Assembly (NCBI RefSeq): GCF_036549475.1
Contig: NZ_JAZHLI010000001.1
Location: 145,098 to 209,097 of the forward strand
DNA from: Aurantimonas sp036549475
GTDB taxonomy: Bacteria; Pseudomonadota; Alphaproteobacteria; Rhizobiales; Rhizobiaceae
Length of the DNA stretch: 64,000 nucleotides
Direction of reading: 5' to 3'
In this document: piece after piece, positions 39,915 to 49,615 of the stretch
How positions within the stretch are numbered: position 1 is the first letter of the stretch
Layout of the letters: the number at the start of each line of letters is the position of its first letter
Program-made: the position numbers and the translations under genes
The notes under the pieces: model-generated
The model's database searches: none
What the model saw: only the letters and a program-made list of their open reading frames with translations
What the model was told of the DNA's origin: nothing

Positions 39915-40068
39915 GTCGTGACGGTCAGGACGGGCTGGCTCTCCCCCGCAGCCGGGCCGTCCGTCCACCCAGTGCCTCGATATCCGCATGCCGCCGTGAC
40001 GCCCCGTTTTGCCGGGCGCCGGGCACCCTGCCGCTGAAACGCCCTCGCCGGCAAACGGAGAGACCCAC

Positions 40069-43000
40069 ATGAACATCTCGAACTTCTTCATTGATCGTCC
40101 GGTCTTTGCAGGCGTCTTGTCGGTCTTCATCCTGCTCGGCGGTCTGCTCGGCATGCAGGCCCTGCCGATCTCCGAATATCCCGAGGTCGTGCCGCCCTCC
40201 GTCGTGGTCCGCGCGCAATATCCCGGCGCCAACCCGAAGGTCATCGCGGAGACCGTCGCGACGCCGATCGAGGAGGAGATCAACGGTGTCGAGGGCATGC
40301 TCTACATGTCCAGCCAGGCGACCGCCGACGGCGCCCTCACCCTGACCGTCACGTTCCAGCTCGGCACCGATCCCGACCGGGCCCAGCAGCTCGTCCAGAA
40401 CCGCGTGAGCCAGGCGGAGCCCCGGCTGCCGGAAGAGGTCCGCGCGCTCGGCATCACCACGACCAAGAGCTCGCCCGACCTGATGATGGTGGTACACCTC
40501 GTCTCGCCGGACGGGCGCTACGACATCAAGTATCTGCGCAACTACGCCGTCATCAATGTTGCCGACAGGCTGGCGCAGATCGCCGGCGTCGGCGACGTCC
40601 AGGTGTTCGGTTCGGGCGACTATGCCATGCGTGTCTGGCTCGACCCGCAGAAGGTCGCCGAGGAGGGCCTGTCGGCGAGCGACGTGGTGTCCGCGATCCG
40701 CCAGCAGAACGTCCAGGCCGCGGCCGGCCAGATCGGCGCGCCGCCGACCAGCGGCAACATCGAGCTGCAGCTCTCCGTGAACGCGCAAGGCCGGCTGAAC
40801 ACGCCCGAGGCCTTCGGCGACATCATCGTCAAGACCGCACCGAATGGCGCCATCGTCAGGCTGCGCGACGTCGCCCGGGTCGAACTCGGCGTCTCCAGCT
40901 ATTCGCTGCGCTCGCTTCTCAGCAGCGAGCCGGCCGTCGCCCTGCCGATCTTCCAGTCGCCGGGCTCCAACGCGATCGCCGTCTCCGACGCCATCCGCGC
41001 GACGATGGACGAGCTGCAGGCCAACATGCCCCAAGGCGTCGAGTACGAGATCGTCTACGACACGACCCAGTTCGTGCGCGCCTCGATCGAGGCCGTGGTG
41101 CACACGCTGCTCGAGGCCGTGGTGCTCGTCGTGCTGGTCGTCATCGTCTTCCTGCAGACCTGGCGTGCTTCGATCATTCCGCTGATCGCCGTCCCGGTAT
41201 CGATCATCGGCACCTTCGGCGCGCTCTACGTGCTTGGCTTTTCGATCAATGCGCTCAGCCTGTTCGGCCTGGTGCTGGCGATCGGCATCGTCGTCGACGA
41301 CGCGATCGTCGTCGTCGAGAATGTCGAGCGCAACATCGAGGAGGGCCTGGCCCCGCGCGAGGCGACCTACAAGGCGATGCGCGAGGTCTCCGGCCCGATC
41401 ATCGCGATCGCGCTGGTCCTCGTCGCGGTCTTCGTTCCGCTCGCCTTCATTTCGGGTCTCACGGGGCAGTTCTACCGCCAGTTCGCCGTCACGATCGCCA
41501 TCTCGACCGTCATCTCCGCGATCAATTCGCTGACGCTGTCGCCGGCACTCGCCGCCCTCCTCCTGAAGGGGCACGATGCGCCGAAGGATCCCCTGACACG
41601 GGCCATGGACGGCCTCTTCGGGTGGTTCTTTCGCGGCTTCAACCGCACCTTCAACTTCGGCTCGCGCGCCTATGGCAACTCCGTCGGACGATTGCTGTCG
41701 AGAAAGACGATCGTCATGGGCGTCTATCTCGTCCTCGTCGGCGCGACCGCGTTCATGTTCAACCAGGTGCCCGGCGGCTTCGTGCCGGCGCAGGACAAGG
41801 GCTACCTCGTCGGCTTCGCCCAGCTGCCCGATGGCGCCAGTCTGGATCGGACCGAGACTGTCATCCGGCAGATGAGCGACATCGCGCTCGACGAGCCGGG
41901 CGCCAGCAGCACCGTCGCCTTCCCGGGCCTGTCGATCAACGGTTTCACCAACAGCCCCAGCGCCGGCGTCGTCTTCGTCACCGAAGCGCCGTTCGAGGAC
42001 CGGGAAGACCTGCCGGGCGGCGCCATCGCGGGCTCGCTCAACCAGAAATACGCCTCCATCCGCGAGGCGACGATCGCCATGTTCCCGCCGCCTCCAGTCC
42101 AGGGCCTCGGCACCATCGGCGGCTTCAAGCTGCAGATCCAGGACCGCGCCGGCCGCGGCTACGAGGCACTGAGCCAGGCGACGAAGGACTTCCTGGCCAA
42201 GGCGCGCGCGGCGCCGGAGCTCGCCGGCATGTTCTCCAGCTATCGGATCAGCGTTCCGCAGCTCTTCGCCGATCTCGACCGGACCAAGGCGCATCAGCTC
42301 GGCGTCTCGGTCACGGACGTCTTCGACACGCTGCAGATCTATCTCGGCTCGCTCTATGTGAACGACTTCAACGCCTTCGGCCGCACCTACTCGGTGCGCG
42401 TCCAGGCCGATGCCGGCGATCGCAGCCAGCCCGACGATATCGCCCGCCTGAAGGTGCGCTCATCGAACGGCGCCATGGTGCCGCTGTCGGCGCTGATGAC
42501 CGTGAAGCCCTCGGCCGGGCCGGAACTGGTGACCCGCTACAACGGGTTCCTCGCCGCAGACATCAATGGCGGCCCCGCCCCCGGCTATTCCTCCGGCGAA
42601 GCGCAGGCCGCGGTGGAGCGCGTCGCGGCCGAGACACTGCCCAATGGCTTCGGCTTCGAGTGGACGGACCTGACCTACCAGCAGATCATCGCCGGCAATT
42701 CCGGCCTGATCGTCTTTCCGCTGGCCCTGCTCCTGGTCTTTCTGGTGCTTGCGGCCCAGTACGAGAGCCTGACCCTGCCCATCGCGATCATCATGATCGT
42801 GCCGACGGGAATCCTCGCCGCGCTGGTCGGCGTCTGGCTCGACCAGGGCTACAACAACATCTTCACGCAGATCGGGTTCATCGTGCTGGTCGGCCTGTCC
42901 GCCAAGAACGCCATCCTGATCGTCGAGTTCGCCCGCGATCTGGAGATTTCCGGCATGACGACCCGCCAGGCGGCGGTCGAGGCGAGCCGGCTGCGGCTGC

Positions 43001-43248
43001 GCCCCATTCTTATGACCTCGATCGCCTTCATCATGGGCGTCGTGCCGCTGGTGCTGTCGACCGGCCCGGGCGCCGAGATGCGCGCGGCCATGGGTGTCGC
43101 GGTGTTCGCCGGCATGCTGGGCGTCACGGTCTTCGGGATCTTCCTGACGCCGGTGTTCTACGTGCTGGTGCGCAAGCTCTCCGGCTTCCGGCCCCTGGCG
43201 CGGGCCGACGCGGCGATGCCGGAGGCGGCATCAGTGGCCCATCCATGA
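40069..43248 (+). CDS. RND-family (HAE1) multidrug efflux pump
   Basis: A 1059-residue inner-membrane transporter, full length for AcrB/MexB-type pumps. It starts NISNFFIDRPVFAGVLSVFI and has two six-helix halves with large periplasmic loops after helices 1 and 7. The helix-4 proton-relay motif (VVDDAIVVVENVERN) keeps both Asp residues, and the late GLSAKNAILIVEFARD segment carries the partner Lys. I chose the ATG at 40069 (GGAGAG upstream) over an in-frame ATG 20 codons earlier because the conserved protein starts here. Proton-driven export of hydrophobic or amphiphilic compounds is the family role. Confidence 0.93.
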   Translation: MNISNFFIDRPVFAGVLSVFILLGGLLGMQALPISEYPEVVPPSVVVRAQYPGANPKVIAETVATPIEEEINGVEGMLYMSSQATADGALTLTVTFQLGTDPDRAQQLVQNRVSQAEPRLPEEVRALGITTTKSSPDLMMVVHLVSPDGRYDIKYLRNYAVINVADRLAQIAGVGDVQVFGSGDYAMRVWLDPQKVAEEGLSASDVVSAIRQQNVQAAAGQIGAPPTSGNIELQLSVNAQGRLNTPEAFGDIIVKTAPNGAIVRLRDVARVELGVSSYSLRSLLSSEPAVALPIFQSPGSNAIAVSDAIRATMDELQANMPQGVEYEIVYDTTQFVRASIEAVVHTLLEAVVLVVLVVIVFLQTWRASIIPLIAVPVSIIGTFGALYVLGFSINALSLFGLVLAIGIVVDDAIVVVENVERNIEEGLAPREATYKAMREVSGPIIAIALVLVAVFVPLAFISGLTGQFYRQFAVTIAISTVISAINSLTLSPALAALLLKGHDAPKDPLTRAMDGLFGWFFRGFNRTFNFGSRAYGNSVGRLLSRKTIVMGVYLVLVGATAFMFNQVPGGFVPAQDKGYLVGFAQLPDGASLDRTETVIRQMSDIALDEPGASSTVAFPGLSINGFTNSPSAGVVFVTEAPFEDREDLPGGAIAGSLNQKYASIREATIAMFPPPPVQGLGTIGGFKLQIQDRAGRGYEALSQATKDFLAKARAAPELAGMFSSYRISVPQLFADLDRTKAHQLGVSVTDVFDTLQIYLGSLYVNDFNAFGRTYSVRVQADAGDRSQPDDIARLKVRSSNGAMVPLSALMTVKPSAGPELVTRYNGFLAADINGGPAPGYSSGEAQAAVERVAAETLPNGFGFEWTDLTYQQIIAGNSGLIVFPLALLLVFLVLAAQYESLTLPIAIIMIVPTGILAALVGVWLDQGYNNIFTQIGFIVLVGLSAKNAILIVEFARDLEISGMTTRQAAVEASRLRLRPILMTSIAFIMGVVPLVLSTGPGAEMRAAMGVAVFAGMLGVTVFGIFLTPVFYVLVRKLSGFRPLARADAAMPEAASVAHP

Positions 43249-43294
43249 ACCGCCTTCAGCCGCGGGAGGCGGCAGCTTGATGTCCCGTTACGCT

Positions 43295-43323
43295 TTGAAA
43301 AACCCGGATAATCCCCATATGAT
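43295..43323 (+). promoter_or_regulatory. Strong sigma-70-like promoter of the tetR-type gene
   Basis: TTGAAA (43295-43300), an exact 17-bp spacer, and TATGAT (43318-43323), ending 43 bp before the TetR ATG. The regulator can therefore be transcribed independently of the pump. Confidence 0.7.
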
Positions 43324-43366
43324 AGCCAAGACTGGCATAGAGTATGAGGACCGGGAAAAAAGCGAC

Positions 43367-43996
43367 ATGGCCAGAGGACGTCCCAGAGAGTTCGATGTCG
43401 ACGATGCCCTCGACAAGGCCATTCTCCTGTTCTGGCGACAGGGCTACGAGGGCACGTCGCTGGCCGACCTCATCGACGCCATGGGCATCACCAAGCCCAG
43501 CCTCTACGCCGCCTTCGGCAACAAGGAAGAGCTGTTCAGGAAGGCGGTCGACCGCTACGCCGAACGGCGCATCGCCTATCTCGACACGATCCTCGACCAG
43601 CCCTCGTCCCGGCGCGCCATCGAAGGCTTCCTGATGCTGTTTACCGGCGCGGAAGCACCCGACGGGACGCCGAGCGGCTGCCTCATGGTGCAGGGGGCGC
43701 TCGTCTGCAGCCCTGACGGCGATTCCGTCAAGGACGATCTCCAGTCGCGCCGGATGTCCAATCTGAAGCGGCTCTGCGAACGGCTGGAGCGCTGGAAGGC
43801 CGACGGCGACCTGCCAGCCGATACCGACACCGACAGCCTCGGCCGCTATGTGATCACCGTCGCCAATGGTCTCGTGGTGCAGGCCAATGGCGGCGCCAGG
43901 CCCGAACAGCTCGAGACGGTCGTCCGGCAGTTCATGCAATCGTGGCCCGGCAAGCCGGATGAAGCGGGGGCTGCCCCGGACATCTGCGCGGCTTGA
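43367..43996 (+). CDS. TetR-family transcriptional repressor
   Basis: A 209-residue regulator. Residues 1-55 form the TetR DNA-binding domain (RGRPREFDVDDALDKAI, then GTSLADLIDAMGITKPSLYAAFGNKEELF). The C-terminal part fits the TetR_C ligand-binding group that contains a GCLMVQGAL motif. I chose the ATG at 43367 because ARGRPREFD is the usual N terminus. It sits directly downstream of the pump gene and has its own promoter; it probably represses the RND operon and itself. Confidence 0.87.
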   Translation: MARGRPREFDVDDALDKAILLFWRQGYEGTSLADLIDAMGITKPSLYAAFGNKEELFRKAVDRYAERRIAYLDTILDQPSSRRAIEGFLMLFTGAEAPDGTPSGCLMVQGALVCSPDGDSVKDDLQSRRMSNLKRLCERLERWKADGDLPADTDTDSLGRYVITVANGLVVQANGGARPEQLETVVRQFMQSWPGKPDEAGAAPDICAA

Positions 43997-44025
43997 CGCG
44001 AAGGCGACTCAAACGTCGGCGCGAC

Positions 44026-44058
44026 CTGCGGGACCGGACCGGGTATCCCGTCCCGCAG
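44026..44058. terminator. Hairpin between convergent tetR-type and hydrolase genes
   Basis: CTGCGGGAC (44026-44034) and GTCCCGCAG (44050-44058) make a perfect 9-bp stem. There is no T run on either side; its place between two convergent stops suggests a shared terminator or stabiliser. Confidence 0.45.
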
Positions 44059-44063
44059 CGGCC

Positions 44064-44900
44064 TCAGCCGGTGACGAACGCCAGAAGGTCGGCGTTCAGA
44101 GCGTCGGCGTTCACTGTCAGCATCCCGTGCGAGAAACCGGGATAGGTCTTCAGCGTGCCGTTCGGCAGCAACTTGATCGCCTTCAAGGCTGCAGCGGCGA
44201 TCGGAACGATCTGGTCGTCCTCACCGTGCAGCACCAGCGTCGGCACGGTGATCGCCTTGAGGTCCTCGGTCTGGTCGGTTTGCGAGAAGGCCTTGATGCC
44301 ATCGTAATGCGCCTTGGCGCTGCCCATCATGCCCTGCCGCCACCAGTTCTGGATCACGCCCTCATGGACCGTCGCGCCGTCCCGGTTGAAGCCGTAGAAC
44401 GGCCCCGACGGGACGTCGCGGAAGAACTGTGCGCGATTGCCGGCCAGCGCCGCCCGAAAGCCGTCGAAGACCTCCAGCGGTGTGCCTTCCGGGTTGTCGT
44501 CGGTCTTCAGCATCAGCGGCGGAATGGCGGAGACAAGGACCGCCTTGGCCACGCGCCCGGCAGGTTCGCCGTGTTGCGCCACATATCGCGCGACTTCGCC
44601 GCCACCGGTGGAGTGGCCGATGTGGACCGCATTCCGCAGGTCCAGCGCCTCGGCGACGGCGAACGCATCGGCGGCATAATGGGCCATGTCGTGTCCGTCG
44701 GCGACCTGCGCCGAGCGTCCGTGGCCGCGTCGGTCATGTGCGACGACGCGATAGCCCTTCGACAGGAAGAACAGCATCTGCGCGTCCCAGTCGTCGGAGC
44801 TGAGCGGCCAGCCATGGTGAAAGACGATGGGCTGGGCGTCCCTGGGCCCCCAGTCCTTGTAGAAGATCTGTACGTCGTCGCTGGTCGTGACAAAGCCCAT
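44064..44900 (-). CDS. Alpha/beta hydrolase (cofactor-free haloperoxidase/arylesterase group)
   Basis: A 278-residue hydrolase with the complete triad: Ser97 in GHSTGGGE, Asp near 230 in GEDDQIVP, His near 258 in FSHGML. The oxyanion HHGWPLSSDDW block and the Trp after the elbow match non-heme chloroperoxidase/perhydrolase-type esterases. The physiological substrate is likely an ester or lactone. AGAAGGAG stands before the ATG at 44900; the longer frame to 45209 is not supported. No signal peptide. Confidence 0.86.
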   Translation of the reverse strand: MGFVTTSDDVQIFYKDWGPRDAQPIVFHHGWPLSSDDWDAQMLFFLSKGYRVVAHDRRGHGRSAQVADGHDMAHYAADAFAVAEALDLRNAVHIGHSTGGGEVARYVAQHGEPAGRVAKAVLVSAIPPLMLKTDDNPEGTPLEVFDGFRAALAGNRAQFFRDVPSGPFYGFNRDGATVHEGVIQNWWRQGMMGSAKAHYDGIKAFSQTDQTEDLKAITVPTLVLHGEDDQIVPIAAAALKAIKLLPNGTLKTYPGFSHGMLTVNADALNADLLAFVTG

Positions 44901-45272
44901 GGTGTGTTCTCCTTCTGGAACGGCGGCGTTGGCGGGCACTGCAGCATGTGCATTCCCCTGGGAAAAGCAAAGCTGTGTTACTGCGATCCGCACAGAGCTT
45001 GCTCGGCTGCTCGGGAGGATACTGCGACGGTCATGCAGCGCCATTCCACGGTGAATGGCGATCCGGGTTGCGAACGCAGTCCCTCCGCTCCTCGGCAGGG
45101 TCTCCGATGAGCTGCCCTGTGTGACGGTCCAAGGTCGAGTCTGCCGACGTAACGGCATCGCGGCTTTCCACCCGCAATGCTTGCAGGCTCTGTGCGGGCG
45201 GGACATCACGAGGCTCGTGCGACAGCCGCTTTTCGCCTGGCGTCGTCGCGCGCCTCGTCGTCCCGCCAGAGA
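44901..45272. other. 372-bp gap upstream of the hydrolase gene
   Basis: No conserved frame is visible on either strand. It should contain the promoter of the minus-strand hydrolase gene and the 3' end of the isochorismatase-type transcript, but I see no distinct hexamers or hairpin with a T-run. Confidence 0.35.
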
Positions 45273-45926
45273 TCAGGCTGCGACGCTCGGCACCGGCGTA
45301 TTCAGCAGCTGCTGTTCCCACAAGTAAGCGATGCCGCTCCCGCCGGCATGCTGCGCGAAGATCTCGGTCATCTTGCTGGCGGTATCGTCCCGGGCCCAGT
45401 CACGCTGCCATTCGGCAGCCAGCGCGACCCATGTCATCATGTTTGCGCCGGCCGCGATCATGCGCTGGATGGCGACCTGATGGGCTTCGACCGAAACGCC
45501 ACCGGATGCATCGGTGATCACCGTCACGTCCCAGCCTTCGCCGAGGGCCTGGATCGTCGGCATCGCGACGCACACCTCGGTCCACAGGCCGGCGATGATC
45601 AGCTGCTTGCGGCCGGTTGCCTTGACCGCGTCCACCACCGTCCGGTCCTCCCAGGTGTTGATGAGCGTGCGGTCGATCACGTCCTGTCCCGGGAACACCT
45701 CGGTGATCTGAGGGAAGAGCAGACCGCCGCGCTCGGCAAGCACGGACGTCAGGATCGTGGGAACGGCGAAGGCCTTGGCGGCCTTTGCCAGGCCGGCAGT
45801 GTTGTTGATCACCATCTGCGGTTCGTGGCTGTTCAGGTTCGCAAGCTGGTAGGGCTGGTGGTCGATGAGAACAAGAACCGAGTCTTCGGGACGAAGTAGC
45901 GAATCAAGGCCGTTACGGGGGATCAT
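45273..45926 (-). CDS. Isochorismatase-family cysteine hydrolase (YcaC-like)
   Basis: A 217-residue enzyme with the family triad: Asp22 in LVLIDHQ, a Lys near 107, and the nucleophile Cys119 in GLWTEVCVAM. Its overall sequence (PYQLANLNSHEPQMV, then DASGGVSVEAHQVAIQRM) is close to YcaC-type hydrolases of unknown substrate. I chose the ATG at 45926 with AAGGATATCGTG upstream. It is divergent from the LysR gene, which is its probable regulator. Confidence 0.86.
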   Translation of the reverse strand: MIPRNGLDSLLRPEDSVLVLIDHQPYQLANLNSHEPQMVINNTAGLAKAAKAFAVPTILTSVLAERGGLLFPQITEVFPGQDVIDRTLINTWEDRTVVDAVKATGRKQLIIAGLWTEVCVAMPTIQALGEGWDVTVITDASGGVSVEAHQVAIQRMIAAGANMMTWVALAAEWQRDWARDDTASKMTEIFAQHAGGSGIAYLWEQQLLNTPVPSVAA

Positions 45927-46080
45927 CACGATATCCTTTGGCTGCCGCAAGGGACGGCGATGGGTTCACTGGAGACCTGCGCCAGTGGGCGAAATTGCCT
46001 GAACGCTGTTTGCTGGACTTTTTGCTGATGCGATAGCGCCATACTCAGGCAAGCTGTGTCGCGAAAGAAGGAACGCCAAA

Positions 46081-46995
46081 TTGGACATCGAGGATCTTCA
46101 GACATTCGTCGCAGTGGCCGATGCCGGGGGCGTATCGGCCGCCGCACGCCGGCTCGGCGTCTCCAAATCGATCGTCAGTCGGCGACTCTTTCGGGTCGAA
46201 GCGGAGCTCGGCGTCCAGCTTCTGGCACGAACGACCCGAGGCGCCGCGCTCACGGAAGCGGGATCCACGTTCAGGGACCATGCAGCCCGGGCCAGCGCCG
46301 AGATCGATACGGCCAGGGAGACGATCCTGCCCAGCGGCGAACTGCGCGGCCGCCTGAGGGTTGCCATGCCGCTATCCTTCGGCCCGACCCACTTCTCCCC
46401 CGTGCTTGCGGACATGGCGCAACGACACCCGCAACTCCACGTCCATACCTCCTACAGCGACCGCTTCGTCGATCTGATCGCCGAGGGTTTCGATTGCGCG
46501 ATCCGGGTTGGTTATCTCCAGGACTCCAACCTGATCGCGAAACGCGTCGGGCCGATCTATGGAAAGCTCGTCGCAAGCCCGGATTACATCGACGCCCACG
46601 GTTCGCCCGAGACGGTGGAGCAGATCGTCAACCACCAGGCCCTCATGCAGGGAACGGAAGCCTGGCAGTTCATGGATGGCGACAGGATCGTCTCGGTTCA
46701 GCCGCAGGGCAGGTTCAAGGCCGACAACGCCATGGCGCTTGCCGCTGCCGCTGCGGCAGGCCTCGGCATCGCCTGGCTCCCCGATTGCATCACGTATGAA
46801 TATTTGTCCTCCGGCGCGCTCGTTCCGATCATGACACGCTATCCACCGCCGGCAGCCGGCGCGTATGTCATCCGCCCGCCTGGTCAGCATCCTGCGCGAA
46901 AGGTGCGGGTGCTCACCGATATGCTGATCAGGAGCTTCGAGATGAACCCGCGCCGTTGGGGCATCGCCGCAGAGAACGGTCAGTGCGGCACCTGA
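46081..46995 (+). CDS. LysR-family transcriptional regulator
   Basis: A 304-residue regulator. The N-terminal winged HTH (DLQTFVAVADAGGVSAAARRLGVSKSIVSRRL) is complete and is followed by the substrate-binding domain (LRVAMPLSFGPTHFSP onwards). The start is the TTG at 46081, with AGAAGGA (46066-46072) 8 nt upstream. It is divergent from the isochorismatase-type gene across 154 bp, the classical LysR arrangement, and upstream of the pirin gene on the same strand; either could be its target. Confidence 0.9.
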   Translation: MDIEDLQTFVAVADAGGVSAAARRLGVSKSIVSRRLFRVEAELGVQLLARTTRGAALTEAGSTFRDHAARASAEIDTARETILPSGELRGRLRVAMPLSFGPTHFSPVLADMAQRHPQLHVHTSYSDRFVDLIAEGFDCAIRVGYLQDSNLIAKRVGPIYGKLVASPDYIDAHGSPETVEQIVNHQALMQGTEAWQFMDGDRIVSVQPQGRFKADNAMALAAAAAAGLGIAWLPDCITYEYLSSGALVPIMTRYPPPAAGAYVIRPPGQHPARKVRVLTDMLIRSFEMNPRRWGIAAENGQCGT

Positions 46996-47238
46996 TCCGA
47001 AGGAAGGCGGTCGACTGTCCCTCCGATCAGGCGTCGAACGCGGAGACGCCGGTGCGTTCCGCTTCCTGCGACACAGCTTGGTGCATCGCAGGACTAGCTG
47101 GACGCATGCTCGCCCGTCAGATTGCATTCTGGTTCGGCCGAAAGCGCGCACCCGCTCGCATGGTCCGGATCGACCGGAATCAGGCATTCGCATCACCGAG
47201 GGCGAGGTTGTCTGGAGACCCAAGCGAGGATGACGCGG

Positions 47239-48174
47239 ATGAGCTGGAACCCAGCAATCGAACCGGGGTGCCCCGATGCCGTGGGCATCGATGCGATCGA
47301 GACCCTGATCGTTCCCCGTGCCCGGGACCTTGGCGGCTTCGAGGTCCGGCGTGCCTTGCCGGCACCGAAGCGGCAGATGGTCGGGCCGTTCATCTTCTTC
47401 GACCAGGCCGGCCCCGCCGAACTGCTGACCGGACAGGGCGTCGACGTCCGGCCCCATCCCCATATCGGTCTCGGCACCGTCACCTATCTGTATCGCGGCG
47501 ATTTCCATCACCGGGACAGCACCGGCGCCGACCAGATCATCCGTCCGGGCGCGCTGAACTGGATGGTCGCCGGACGCGGCGTGTCCCATTCGGAGCGCAC
47601 ATCCGAAGCCGCGCGAACCGGCCCGAACAGCCTGTTCGGAATCCAGACATGGCTGGCGCTGCCCGACAGCCACGAGGACATGGACCCGCTGTTCGAGCAC
47701 CACGGCAAGGAGGCGCTGCCGGTGATCGAGGACACCGGCGTCTCGGTCCGGCTCATCCTCGGGAACGCCTATGGCCAGATGGCGCCCGCCACGATGTACT
47801 CGCAGACCTTCTACGCCGACGTGACGCTCGATGCCGGATGCCGACTGCCGATGCCCGACGATCACGAGGACAGGGGTATCTACATCGTCGACGGTTCGAT
47901 CTCGGTTGCCGGCCAGGACTATGAGGCATCGCAGATGATGGTCTTCAGGCCCGGCGACAGGATCACGGTCGCGGCCGGCAGCCGGGGTGCCCGGCTGATG
48001 ATCCTGGGCGGCGCAACGCTCGGCGGACCGCGCTATATCTGGTGGAACTTCGTCGCCTCTTCCATGGAGCGGATCGAACAAGCCAAGGCCGAATGGCGCG
48101 CGCAAGACTGGGGCAACGGACGTTTCGACCTCCCGATCGATGACCGGGACGAGCACATCCCCCTGCCCGGCTGA
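47239..48174 (+). CDS. Pirin-family cupin protein
   Basis: A 311-residue bicupin. The N-terminal cupin has the pirin metal site: PHPHIGLGTVTYLYRGDFHHRDS (three His plus a downstream Glu in GVSHSE). The C-terminal pirin_C domain ends ASSMERIEQAKAEWRA. Pirins of this type often show quercetin 2,3-dioxygenase activity or act as redox sensors. I chose the second ATG of ATGACGCGGATG (47239) because GAGGA at 47225-47229 is then 9 nt upstream; the first ATG (47230) has no spacing to it. Confidence 0.85.
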   Translation: MSWNPAIEPGCPDAVGIDAIETLIVPRARDLGGFEVRRALPAPKRQMVGPFIFFDQAGPAELLTGQGVDVRPHPHIGLGTVTYLYRGDFHHRDSTGADQIIRPGALNWMVAGRGVSHSERTSEAARTGPNSLFGIQTWLALPDSHEDMDPLFEHHGKEALPVIEDTGVSVRLILGNAYGQMAPATMYSQTFYADVTLDAGCRLPMPDDHEDRGIYIVDGSISVAGQDYEASQMMVFRPGDRITVAAGSRGARLMILGGATLGGPRYIWWNFVASSMERIEQAKAEWRAQDWGNGRFDLPIDDRDEHIPLPG

Positions 48175-48270
48175 CTAGAGGCAGGAAAGTCGCCGCACGG
48201 GAACGGACCCGGGCGGTTCTGACGAGATGCCCCATCGCCCACCGGGTATGGTCCGACTGGAGAAAGCAGA

Positions 48271-49524
48271 ATGAGCAACAAGTGGCCCCAACTCGACTAT
48301 CTCGGCTGGCGCGAGACGTGTTCGGCGTTGCATCTCTATCTGCAGGTCGCCGGCAAATATCGCCTTGCCCATGCCCCGTGGCTCAACCACTCCTGGCATG
48401 CGACCTTCTATGTCACGCCACTCGGCCTGGCCTCCTCGCCGATCCCCGATGGTCCGGGGATCGAGATCCTCTTCGATCTTCGCGAGCACATGGTCGTCGG
48501 CACATCCGGCAATGGCCGCACGGCATCCTTTGCGCTCGGGCCGTCCACCGTCGCCACCTTCCATGCCGATTTCGTCCGGCTGGTTTCCGAACTCGGCGGC
48601 ACGCCGACCTTCAACGACAATCCGAACGAAGTGCCCAACCCCGTACCGTTCACCGAAGACCATCGCGACCGACCCTATGACCGGGACGCCGTTCAGCGCT
48701 TCCATGACGCATCGGTGGCGGTCGACAGGGTCTTCAACCGGTTCCGGACCGCCTTTCTCGGCAAGTCCAGTCCGGTGCACCTGTTCTGGGGCAGTTTCGA
48801 CCTGGCCGTCACCCGCTTTTCAGGGCGGCGCGCGCCGCTGCATCCCGGCGGCGTTCCGTCCTTGCCCGACGATGTCGCCCAGGAGGCCTACGACCGCGAG
48901 GTCTCCTCGGCAGGTTTCTGGCCCGGCGGTGGCGGCCTCGACTACCCCGCCTTCTATGCCTACGCCTATCCGGCGCCAAATGGTTTCCGCGGCGCACCGG
49001 TCCGGCCCGAGGCCGCGTTCTGGCACGAGGGCCTGTCGGAGTTCGTCCTGCCCTATGAGGCCGTGCAGTCCGCGGCCGATCCCGACGGCGCTCTCACGGC
49101 GTTCCTCGTCTCGACCTACGAGGCCGCGGCCGATCTGGGCGGCTGGGACCGCGATCTGCTGGAATGTGCACAGGGGCGTCCACGCCGGGTGCGGCCGGCG
49201 GATGCCGCGCAGCCCGGCGCGACTGCCCACTCGGCGGACGCAGAGGTCGAACGGGAGGACGGTGCCTTCAAGGGACGCTACCGGCTCGTCGTCGACGGGG
49301 TCGAAGCCGAGATGACCTATAGCCGGGCCGGCAAGGGGCTGATCATCATCGATCACACGGAAGTTCCGGCCGTCCTGCGCGGCCGGAAGATCGGCGAGCG
49401 ACTGGTGCGGCAGGCCATCGAGGATGCCCGTCGTGACGGGGTCGCCATCGTCCCGCTCTGTCCGTTTGCGAAGGCGCAGATCGACCGCCATCCGGAATGG
49501 CAGGACGTGCTGCGTCGATCATAG
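48271..49524 (+). CDS. Fusion of DUF5996 protein with a GCN5-related acetyltransferase-like domain
   Basis: A 417-residue protein. Residues 1 to about 310 are a DUF5996 protein: WPQLDYLGWRETCSALHLY, SPVHLFWGSFDLAVTRFSGR and WPGGGGLDYPAFYAYAYP are hallmark stretches. Residues about 330-417 (FKGRYRLVVDGVEAEMTY, then RKIGERLVRQAIEDAR, then PLCPFAKAQIDRHPE) match the small YidJ/NATD1-type GNAT domain that usually exists alone. A linker of about 25 residues joins them. GGAGAAAGCAG precedes the ATG. DUF5996 has no known activity; the fusion suggests an acetyl- or acyl-CoA-linked modification step. Confidence 0.78.
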   Translation: MSNKWPQLDYLGWRETCSALHLYLQVAGKYRLAHAPWLNHSWHATFYVTPLGLASSPIPDGPGIEILFDLREHMVVGTSGNGRTASFALGPSTVATFHADFVRLVSELGGTPTFNDNPNEVPNPVPFTEDHRDRPYDRDAVQRFHDASVAVDRVFNRFRTAFLGKSSPVHLFWGSFDLAVTRFSGRRAPLHPGGVPSLPDDVAQEAYDREVSSAGFWPGGGGLDYPAFYAYAYPAPNGFRGAPVRPEAAFWHEGLSEFVLPYEAVQSAADPDGALTAFLVSTYEAAADLGGWDRDLLECAQGRPRRVRPADAAQPGATAHSADAEVEREDGAFKGRYRLVVDGVEAEMTYSRAGKGLIIIDHTEVPAVLRGRKIGERLVRQAIEDARRDGVAIVPLCPFAKAQIDRHPEWQDVLRRS

Positions 49525-49615
49525 CAGGGTGGTGTCCCGCCGACGCACACCACGCCGCGGCCGGACTGTGCCGGCCGATGGTGCAAGCCGCGCCCCCCAC
49601 CAAAGCAGGACGATC

